Shown here: positions 1 through 5,126 of the stretch, in pieces | Numbering within the stretch: the stretch's first letter is position 1 | Layout of the letters: each line of letters starts with the position of its first letter | Assembly: GCA_002452745.1 (NCBI GenBank) | Contig: DKFC01000066.1 | Location: forward strand, 1 to 9,838 | Reading direction: 5' to 3' | Origin: Firmicutes bacterium UBA6806 | GTDB lineage: Bacteria > Bacillota > Clostridia > Peptostreptococcales > Acidaminobacteraceae | DNA length: 9,838 nt | The notes under the pieces: generated by a model | The model's input: only the letters and a program-made list of their open reading frames with translations | Databases searched by the model: none | Told to the model about the DNA's origin: nothing | Program-made: the position numbers and the translations under genes

Positions 1-145
1 TAAAATCTGCTTTCCAGCGACTCAGAACTGGTTGTGCGATTTCATATTTCTTTGATATTTCAGCGAGGGTACTGTCTTCTCTTAAGATTTCCAGTACGAT
101 TGCTGCTTTTTCTTCTGGGGTCCAATTTCTTCTTTTTCTACTCAT
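1..145 (-). CDS. IS3-family transposase OrfA, 5' part (runs off window)
   Basis: This is the first 48 codons of a minus-strand gene that continues beyond the left edge. The protein begins MSRKRRNWTPEEKAAIV and continues with a Leu/Glu-rich helix and a helix-turn-helix (about residues 24-46, ending LSRWKADF). This matches the start of IS3-family (HTH_Tnp_1-like) OrfA proteins, which bind the ends of the element and are normally extended by -1 frameshifting into the DDE-containing OrfB. The ATG at 145-143 lies about 51 nt inside the proposed end of the element at 196, a usual IS3-family spacing. No strong ribosome-binding site precedes it, as is common for IS genes. The frameshift site and catalytic domain lie outside the window, so intactness cannot be judged. 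A short related HTH protein is possible but less likely given its position at an IS boundary. Confidence 0.8.
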   Translation of the reverse strand, partial: MSRKRRNWTPEEKAAIVLEILREDSTLAEISKKYEIAQPVLSRWKADF

Positions 146-196
146 ACGTTTATCATAACTTATTTTTTTGAATTTGTGTCTAACTCTATGTGTACA
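1..196 (-). mobile_element. IS3-family insertion sequence, one end (partial)
   Basis: The end is inferred from three things. The IS1634-type reading frame loses family-like sequence after about codon 304. On the minus strand the sequence from 196 downward starts TGTACACATAGAGTTAGACA, with the 5'-TG expected of IS3-family termini. OrfA then starts about 51 nt further in. The other end, its matching inverted repeat and any 3-4 bp target duplication lie outside the window, so the exact boundary is an inference. Confidence 0.55.
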
Positions 197-1110
197 TTAT
201 ATTCAGAATAGCACACCGCCATTTTGAGCGGCGTATCGTAATAAGAGCAACTGCTTTCAGCTATGCGATAAACTGCTGACTTTGTCGATATTGGAATTTC
301 AATGCGCACCATTGATTCCAGATTGGCAGCTGCGTATTCAATGGCTGCCTTGGTTTCTTTGATTTGATCCGGCATTCTTGTGATGACTTTGACCTCGAGT
401 CTTTGAGCTTTTTCAAGGAATTCTTTGGTGAATGCCGCACTATCAGCAATGTAAAAGAATTCATTTGCTGCCCACGCAAAGCGTTCTCTGAGCTCAGCCG
501 CACGGTCCAGATTATCGATGTTGAAGCGCTTGTCATCCTGATTGCCAGACAGAACTTGTCCATCGATACAAATCCCCTGAGTAGTCCCCATGGACAGCTT
601 AATCTGCTTCTTATCAGGTCGATTTTGTTTTGAATAACCGAAAGAAATGTCAACAATGCCCTCGATACCTTCTGGGGTTTCGTACTGACCCCACATGACT
701 TTTGAAGTTGTATCAAAGTTGACATTACCAAGTTTGATCCCATAACGTTTGAAGGCTCTGACGGCGATCTCAGAAAGAATCGAGCTGTAGCCAGCGTTCT
801 GCATCAGATCAAGAAAGCCACCAATGCGGTCATCATTGATTTTAGCGGGATCCATACGCATACCAAAAATAGCTTCAAGATCTACATCTTCAAAGTAATC
901 ATGCATCCTAGACAGCGGGTGACGATCATCTGCGATATTGACCAACATCATTTGAGCAAGTGTTCCATAAGGTATTTCAGGTGGTCGACCTGCTGGTTGA
1001 GCCAACAACTGATTAAACACATCATTGACGCCTATTTGCTCGCAAAGACCAGTGATTAATCCGGCTTTACCATTACTGTATGATTTAATTTGATCAAATC
1101 GAATATCCAT
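160..1110 (-). pseudogene. IS1634-family (DUF4277) transposase, 3'-truncated by an IS insertion
   Basis: The reading frame encodes 316 residues. The N-terminal DUF4277-like region (about 1-110, with GRPPEIPYGTLAQMML and DDRHPLSRM) is followed by the start of an RNase H-like DDE catalytic domain. The first catalytic Asp is D133 in FDTTS, the family signature GYSKQNRPDKKQ is at 159-170, and the second Asp is D223 in YIADSAAF. Full-length family members usually exceed 450 residues and carry the third acidic residue in the missing C-terminal part. After CYSEYN (300-305) the last 11 codons, ending in Ser-Lys-Lys before TAA, are read from the end of the invading IS3 element. The protein should therefore be catalytically dead. 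The start is ATG 1110-1108, with GAGGAG at 1119-1124 as ribosome-binding site. Cut-and-paste transposition is the ancestral role. Confidence 0.85.
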
Positions 1111-1235
1111 CAGAATCGCTCCTCGTAAAATCTTGATATTACTATTATTCGTGATCGATTCAAAAAATCCTTTTTGTAAATATTGGAAACATAAAATATT
1201 TTATTTGGAAATTTTAGTTAGGCGGAATATGAGTT
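197..1235 (-). mobile_element. IS1634-type element remnant (outer end not resolved)
   Basis: This is the surviving 5' part of an IS1634-type element: the truncated transposase gene plus its leader. The inner boundary is the IS3 end at about 196/197. The outer boundary near 1130-1235 is a guess, because the partner terminal repeat lies beyond the IS3 insertion and cannot be compared. The plus-oriented terminator starting at 1236 probably belongs to the host backbone, so the element should end before it. Confidence 0.4.
1191..1204. repeat. 14-bp AT palindrome flanked by TTGGAAA direct repeats
   Basis: ATAAAATATTTTAT is a perfect 14-base palindrome. Copies of TTGGAAA stand on either side (1183-1189 and 1205-1211). 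It lies upstream of the transposase start on the minus strand, so it could be an AT-rich element of the transposase promoter or part of the element end. No function can be assigned, and AT-rich palindromes of this size do arise by chance. Confidence 0.3.
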
Positions 1236-1271
1236 AGAGTAGAGGTTTCCTTAATCTCTACTTTTTATTTT
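1236..1271 (+). terminator. Rho-independent terminator, orphaned, upstream of the jet operon
   Basis: The core stem AGTAGAG (1238-1244) pairs with CTCTACT (1256-1262). It extends on both sides by wobble and A-T pairs to 1236-1246/1254-1264, with a 7-nt loop. A T-rich tail (1262-1271, broken by one A) follows. Only the plus orientation has the T-tract. No plus-strand gene precedes it in the window, so it probably ended a gene now separated or lost at the IS insertion site. In its present place it would shield the jet operon from upstream transcription. Confidence 0.65.
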
Positions 1272-1486
1272 GGGAGTTTAGTATTAACTCATTCAAATAT
1301 TGTTCTCTTATGGTCTGATGTGTTCCAGTGGGAAATTAGAATACCTGCTTTCCAAAACAGCGTGCATATTGCAATGATAAACCGTTAAGTTAGAAATGGA
1401 CTTGAAGTGATATGATGTCAGATAAAAAGTAGAAGAACTTATAAAAGAGAGAAATGCATTTGTGATTCAATAATAACGGACATAAA

Positions 1487-1523
1487 ATAGCATGAAACCA
1501 GCGATTTTGATATAATAGGACAG
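1487..1523 (+). promoter_or_regulatory. Probable jet operon promoter (extended -10)
   Basis: TGATATAAT at 1508-1516 is a perfect extended -10 (TG-n-TATAAT) for the housekeeping sigma factor. The -35 region is poor: the best match is ATAGCA at 1487-1492 with an 18-bp spacer. That is tolerable for an extended -10 promoter. The start point would be about 1522-1524. This is the best -10 element between the orphan terminator and jetD. The -10 lies inside the dyad at 1512-1539. Confidence 0.55.
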
Positions 1524-1539
1524 AGATTCTGTCTATTAT
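1512..1539. promoter_or_regulatory. Operator-like 28-base dyad over the -10 and start site
   Basis: The left arm ATAATAG-G-ACAGA (1512-1524) and right arm TCTGT-CTATTAT (1528-1539) are exact reverse complements over 12 base pairs once the single G1519 is left unpaired. Only GAT (1525-1527) separates them. The dyad covers five bases of the -10 hexamer and the predicted transcription start, the classical position for a repressor operator. It lacks a T-tract, so it is not a terminator. No regulator gene lies in the window, so the binding protein is unknown. If transcription started further upstream the same dyad would form an mRNA hairpin. Confidence 0.5.
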
Positions 1540-1559
1540 TTCTAGAGATTTATAAGAAG

Positions 1560-1700
1560 ATGCAAAATGCTGTGGATGATGTAAATTCACATTTTTTTCT
1601 TGAGACAGATATCTTTAAGTTTATGGATCTATCTCTTATTATATGTCCCATAAGATTGGCGTGGCTTACTACAATGGATGAAAGTGAGATTCATAATTGA
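1560..1700 (+). CDS. Possible leader small ORF (46 aa), unrecognised
   Basis: This short reading frame lies in the long leader between the predicted promoter and jetD. It starts ATG at 1560 and ends TGA at 1698-1700. The product is mildly hydrophobic in the middle (LSLIICPIRLAWLTTM) and acidic at the end (MDESEIHN). The only upstream purine stretch is AGAAG, too close to the ATG for a good ribosome-binding site. I recognise no family. It may be a leader peptide, a decayed fragment of an older gene, or chance; chance is the most likely. Confidence 0.15.
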   Translation: MQNAVDDVNSHFFLETDIFKFMDLSLIICPIRLAWLTTMDESEIHN

Positions 1701-1792
1701 CTAAAAGTCATTTATTAAAGCATGGATTGGAGCTAGAAAATTCTTCGATGAAAATCAGAACGGGGCATTATTTCATTAGATACGGATTATAC

Positions 1793-1800
1793 AGGACAGA
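1793..1800 (+). repeat. Second copy of the operator half-site core AGGACAGA
   Basis: AGGACAGA occurs at 1517-1524 in the left arm of the promoter dyad and again at 1793-1800, just ahead of the jetD ribosome-binding site. In both places it follows an AT-rich TATA-like stretch. An 8-base match within 300 bases can be chance, so an auxiliary binding site is only a suggestion. Confidence 0.2.
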
Positions 1801-1809
1801 TAAGGGAAG

Positions 1810-1818
1810 AAGGGGTGG
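1810..1818 (+). promoter_or_regulatory. jetD ribosome-binding site
   Basis: AAGGGGTGG at 1810-1818 precedes ATG 1825 by 6 nt. It is a strong Shine-Dalgarno sequence and supports this start for jetD over internal ATGs. Confidence 0.75.
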
Positions 1819-1824
1819 AAGAAC

Positions 1825-2880
1825 ATGGATACATTCTATTTTAATCTTCTAAAGCACAAAAAAGTAAATATATCGTTGGATGAGCTTGCAGAATGCTACG
1901 AAGGTGTCGTTTCTTATGAGGTTTTCTATCGGGAGGTCATGGCGTTAATAGATTCTGGGATTATAGAGGCGGTAGCGAGTTCAGGTACTAACGGTTTTTC
2001 CAAACCACTTGCCAACAGATATCGAATCAATAAAGGTGCACTTGAAGAGAGCAAAAGGAACCGAATCAATGAAAAAGTATTTAAATCACACAGATTATTG
2101 TCTCTTGAAGCCTATTTTCCCTTGCCTCTTGAGGTTTTTGAGCAGGATGAACCTTATATCGACATGATTAGTACTTATCTAGAATACCATGATTTGCCAA
2201 AAGGAAAGCTCGCGCCTGAAGTTTCTTTTTTATTCACTGGGAACGAAAAATGGATTGAAAAAGGTTTGGGTAAGAAGGTGCTTGAGCGACTGCGTTTATG
2301 GGATATGCTTGCTATTGACAGGAATCCAGACCCAATCGCTTTTTCCATTAACAGAAATCAAATTGGAGAGGTTCGACAAAGACATCTGATTATAGAGAAC
2401 AAGACGCCTTATATCCATTTAATGGATGTAATTGAAAAGTCAAAATATAGTACCCTGATATATGGACAAGGATGGAAGATCACTAGTGGGCTGGAGATGT
2501 TCTACAGGCAATACCCTTTTGGACAGAGTCATGAGTTTCTTTACTTTGGTGATGTTGATAAAGAGGGGATAGCCATTTTTTGCTCCCTGAAGGAACGGTT
2601 TGGCAAAGCAATTATACCTGCTAAGGAATTCTATAGCCAATTGAACAGGCATAAGCAATCAAGTGGAAAGACGAATCAGACGTGTAGCAAAACAAGGATA
2701 CGTTCGTTTATAGAAGAGCTGGAGAAAACGGATAACGGCTTTAATTTGAACAACTTTGATCCGAACTACATCGAAGTTATGTTGGAAAACGGTTGTTATC
2801 AGCCTCAGGAAGTACTGTCACAAGCGGAACTTGTTGAGATTATGATAGGTAGCAGACGGGAGAAAATCAATGGATTATAG
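1825..2880 (+). CDS. jetD: Wadjet nuclease subunit JetD (TOPRIM/DUF2220-like)
   Basis: JetD is the effector nuclease of Wadjet. It cleaves plasmid DNA once the JetABC motor has reeled in a small circle. At 351 residues it has an N-terminal winged-helix-like part (about 1-70, ending LANRYRINK), a linker and helical region, and a C-terminal TOPRIM-like nuclease domain from about 185. The metal-binding acidic residues are visible: E191 in IIENKTPY, then D243 and D245 in YFGDVDKEG, the Glu plus DxD pattern of topoisomerase-VI-like JetD proteins. The glycine-bearing strand LIYGQGWK precedes the DxD. The C-terminus carries GCYQPQEVLSQ, resembling the end of the DUF2220 domain. It is the first gene of the operon, and its stop overlaps the jetA start by 11 nt, implying translational coupling. 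In type I systems jetD is last. Assignment to JetD is firm; subtype III is inferred mainly from the partner genes. Confidence 0.85.
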   Translation: MDTFYFNLLKHKKVNISLDELAECYEGVVSYEVFYREVMALIDSGIIEAVASSGTNGFSKPLANRYRINKGALEESKRNRINEKVFKSHRLLSLEAYFPLPLEVFEQDEPYIDMISTYLEYHDLPKGKLAPEVSFLFTGNEKWIEKGLGKKVLERLRLWDMLAIDRNPDPIAFSINRNQIGEVRQRHLIIENKTPYIHLMDVIEKSKYSTLIYGQGWKITSGLEMFYRQYPFGQSHEFLYFGDVDKEGIAIFCSLKERFGKAIIPAKEFYSQLNRHKQSSGKTNQTCSKTRIRSFIEELEKTDNGFNLNNFDPNYIEVMLENGCYQPQEVLSQAELVEIMIGSRREKINGL

Positions 2881-4351
2881 AGATTCGATTGCTGGGTACA
2901 AGGAACGGATGGGAAGAATTACTCTCTTTGACGTTTTCACTCAGGCAAGCAACAAGAAAAAAAAGGACAGTCTAGACAACGATATAGACTATTATGGCAT
3001 GATGCTATTAACACTGCTCTTCTTCTTCGAGTGTATGCTCACAAGAACAAAAACTTCAGGCGGCAATGAACTGGCAGGATATCTCAAGGATGCCACACAA
3101 CAGTTCTATGTGCTGTCGGATAGTGACTATATTGACATGGCAAGACAAATGATCGGAATACTCAGACCAGCAGGAGGCAAGAGAAACCGGAAAGAGTTCA
3201 TGAACTTTGAAACGGGTGAGTTGGATTATCTGGAGATCGGTTATCTCAAGGTTAGTGGCTGGGATAAGGAGAAGAACCATCAGTACTATACTCTTGATGA
3301 ACAAGGGCTTGAGTTGGTCTTTGCATCCAAAGAATATTATAATGAATTTCAAATCTCCATCAGCCAGCTGATTCTGAGAAAACAGTTGGAAAAAGGGGAA
3401 TTCAGTGGAGCACTAAGACAAATCGACGAGATGAGAATCAGTGTGCATAACATTAGAGACAAAATTGTTGCCATCAAACACGAGATTCAGAGCAATATCG
3501 TATCGGATGAAGTTTACGAACGTTACAAGACTCTGATTGATGACATTAATACAAGGCTCAGGAGAGAACATGAGGAGTTTCAGGAATTGACAGCTTTCGT
3601 TCATGAAACCAAGAAACATTATGAACAGGATATGGATCATAGCAATAAGGACATGAAAGCCTACAAGGCAATTATACAGGTGGACAACGAGCTGAACGAT
3701 GTACATAATCTACATTCAAGACTATTGGATGACAGTATTGAGCTTAAAACAACGACTCTTCAGGCGGCGAGGGAATCCATGTATTTCATTGGCTTGACTT
3801 CCTTCAATTTCAAGAAGGAAATCGTTGGCAAGATCATGAATGAGCCGATCCCATTTATGGAAACTAAGCTCATTGCCAAGCCGTTCCTGGGGATGAGCAA
3901 GGTTAGAGTCTGGTCACCGCTAGCACTGTTTGCCAGACAAAGGATTCAGAAGAGTGAGTATGAAGAGAAGTTCAATGCTTTTCTAGAATATGCGTTCGAG
4001 GAGAATAAAGAAGAACTTGAGGAACGGAAACGTTTGTATCGGATTATTTTTTCTAATATATACAGGAAACTTGAAGAGGATAAGCCAGCGAAGCTGAGTG
4101 AAATTATTGCAGATATGAACTCGGAGCTTTCCGGTATGAAAGAGGTCTATGAAATGGCTGTTCTGCTTCACCAGCTGTCCCCAATTGATATTGACTTAGT
4201 TAAAGGGCAACGCGAACATATTTTTTCTGACGCAATGGCATTAATTCCCTGGGAGGGGCGGATACTTGAAATCAGGGAATTATCGGGAAGAGTCATTGAA
4301 GCCGATGGGATTGAGATATCGGATATGTTACTTGTAATGACTACGAGGTAG
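2870..4351 (+). CDS. jetA: Wadjet kleisin-like subunit JetA (MukF-like, DUF5716-type)
   Basis: JetA is the kleisin subunit that bridges the two JetC heads and recruits JetB, like MukF in MukBEF. The 493-residue protein has an N-terminal winged-helix-like region (about 1-155) and the family-like segment SQLILRKQLEKGEFSGALRQI (about 165-185). A long helical coiled-coil middle follows (about 180-300), then a compact mixed segment (about 305-360) and a C-terminal winged-helix-like domain with LSPIDIDLVKG and a Glu-rich end. This layout fits the JetA family (DUF5716 as I recall it) rather than DUF3375 (type I) or DUF2397 (type II). The hydrophobic stretch MMLLTLLFFFECML (44-57) is more likely a buried helix than a membrane span. 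ATG 2870 lies within the last codons of jetD, with GGGAG at 2858-2862 as ribosome-binding site. The jetB start follows 13 nt after the stop. Sequence divergence leaves the exact domain limits uncertain. Confidence 0.8.
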   Translation: MDYRDSIAGYKERMGRITLFDVFTQASNKKKKDSLDNDIDYYGMMLLTLLFFFECMLTRTKTSGGNELAGYLKDATQQFYVLSDSDYIDMARQMIGILRPAGGKRNRKEFMNFETGELDYLEIGYLKVSGWDKEKNHQYYTLDEQGLELVFASKEYYNEFQISISQLILRKQLEKGEFSGALRQIDEMRISVHNIRDKIVAIKHEIQSNIVSDEVYERYKTLIDDINTRLRREHEEFQELTAFVHETKKHYEQDMDHSNKDMKAYKAIIQVDNELNDVHNLHSRLLDDSIELKTTTLQAARESMYFIGLTSFNFKKEIVGKIMNEPIPFMETKLIAKPFLGMSKVRVWSPLALFARQRIQKSEYEEKFNAFLEYAFEENKEELEERKRLYRIIFSNIYRKLEEDKPAKLSEIIADMNSELSGMKEVYEMAVLLHQLSPIDIDLVKGQREHIFSDAMALIPWEGRILEIRELSGRVIEADGIEISDMLLVMTTR

Positions 4352-4358
4352 GAAGGGG
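4351..4358 (+). promoter_or_regulatory. jetB ribosome-binding site
   Basis: GGAAGGGG at 4351-4358 begins on the last base of the jetA stop codon and sits 6 nt before ATG 4365. It fixes the jetB start and shows that jetB is translated from the same operon mRNA. Confidence 0.75.
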
Positions 4359-4364
4359 TGTGCT

Positions 4365-5126
4365 ATGAATGAGAAAAATATGATGGAAGCGTTTATGATT
4401 TATCAGGATCTGAGTTCAAAAGGCGTAGTCAGTAAAGACGAGGCGCCAGGTTATATGGATGAATCTGTGCGTGGCATCATTACAGAGTTTGCAGAAGCTA
4501 TGGGAACGACCATTTTGTCAGCCGGCGATCATATCTACTTAATTCCACTGACGGTGAATTCGGATTACCATATAACCAATCAGGAAATCAAGGACAAGTA
4601 CTTACCTGCCAGAGCTACGAATATGGATATCTATCTTCTGTATGTGGCAATTATTATCTTCATTGGAGAGTTTTATGATAGCTATCAGACTCAACAAGCT
4701 ACTAGAGACTTTCTGACTGTGGATGGATGGATGCAAAGCCTGGATGAGCGCATCCAAGGGCTTAAGCAGATGGATGAAGAGTCTTTAGAACTATTGGAAC
4801 AAGAATATGAGTATAATTGGAATGGCATCATCGCGCAATGGGATTCAATCGATATTATCAAGGAAGATGTAAAAAAACAGACAGCCAGAACCGTATCCAG
4901 GAAAAGCTTCATGATGATTGCAGCGAAGTTCATGATTGAGCAGGGGTTAGCTAGAGAGATTGGTGAAGAAGAACTGGAGCTGACTGAAAAAACGAAAGTG
5001 ATCGTCCAGTGGTTTTTTATGGACTTTGAATATAACAGGGGAATCATGGAAGTCATCTACAAATTTTCAGAGTACGAGGAATTCAGAGGGGAGGACACCG
5101 GAAATGCCGACAATATCCAGAATTAG
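4365..5126 (+). CDS. jetB: Wadjet MukE-like subunit JetB (DUF6063-type)
   Basis: JetB is the small winged-helix (KITE-like) subunit that binds the JetA kleisin and stabilises the JetABC motor, as MukE does for MukF. At 253 residues it is mostly helical and acidic. The central region (about 66-130, with YHITNQEIKDKYLP and FLTVDGWMQSLDERI) and the C-terminal part (about 185-240, with LAREIGEEELELTEKTK and WFFMDFEYN) look like two winged-helix units. It resembles the DUF6063 family described next to type III-like JetA; it lacks obvious DUF4194 (type I) features. The hydrophobic run LLYVAIIIFIGEF (91-103) is short and probably buried. The last 23 nt overlap the start of jetC, and the jetC ribosome-binding site lies within the jetB coding sequence. 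Identification rests heavily on its position between jetA and jetC. Confidence 0.75.
   Translation: MNEKNMMEAFMIYQDLSSKGVVSKDEAPGYMDESVRGIITEFAEAMGTTILSAGDHIYLIPLTVNSDYHITNQEIKDKYLPARATNMDIYLLYVAIIIFIGEFYDSYQTQQATRDFLTVDGWMQSLDERIQGLKQMDEESLELLEQEYEYNWNGIIAQWDSIDIIKEDVKKQTARTVSRKSFMMIAAKFMIEQGLAREIGEEELELTEKTKVIVQWFFMDFEYNRGIMEVIYKFSEYEEFRGEDTGNADNIQN
5088..5094 (+). promoter_or_regulatory. jetC ribosome-binding site inside jetB (decides the jetC start)
   Basis: GGGGAGG at 5088-5094 lies 9 nt before ATG 5104. The longest open frame would begin at ATG 5026, but that start has no ribosome-binding site and would add 26 residues without SMC-head character. The protein from 5104 starts directly with the first strand of an SMC-type head (PTISRIRLTNVV). 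Confidence 0.8.

Larger units (their letters stand above)
1272..1824. other. Intergenic control region and leader of the jet operon
   Basis: No convincing protein gene is seen. The region contains a possible weak extended -10 (TGATATGAT, 1408-1416), the main promoter candidate with its overlapping dyad (1487-1539), a 46-codon reading frame (1560-1700) and the jetD ribosome-binding site. One plus-strand frame is open from about 1263 to the TAA near 1389 but lacks a good start. Minus-strand frames here have no ribosome-binding site or recognisable motif. If transcription starts near 1523, the jetD mRNA leader is about 300 nt. Confidence 0.6.

Noticed and set aside
261..743. 160-codon minus-strand frame overlapping the IS1634 transposase.
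   Set aside because: The frame containing the DUF4277, FDTTS and YIADS motifs is the real one; this is an alternative frame of the same strand without recognisable features.
1512..1540. The promoter dyad read as a Rho-independent terminator.
   Set aside because: The stem is AT-rich at its base and is not followed by a T-tract; its overlap with a perfect extended -10 favours an operator.
1390..1590. Minus-strand 66-codon frame in the spacer upstream of jetD.
   Set aside because: It has no ribosome-binding site and no family-like motif, and it runs across the plus-strand promoter and dyad. Its Phe/Leu/Ile-rich content is that of translated AT-rich noncoding DNA.
2999..3040. Possible membrane helix in JetA (residues 44-57).
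   Set aside because: It is only about 14 hydrophobic residues followed by charged sequence, in a protein whose family is cytoplasmic and DNA-bound; a buried helix of a winged-helix domain is the simpler reading.
5026..5103. Longer N-terminus for jetC starting at ATG 5026.
   Set aside because: There is no ribosome-binding site before 5026. The extra 26 residues are an out-of-frame reading of jetB, and a strong site (5088-5094) precedes ATG 5104, where SMC-head sequence begins.
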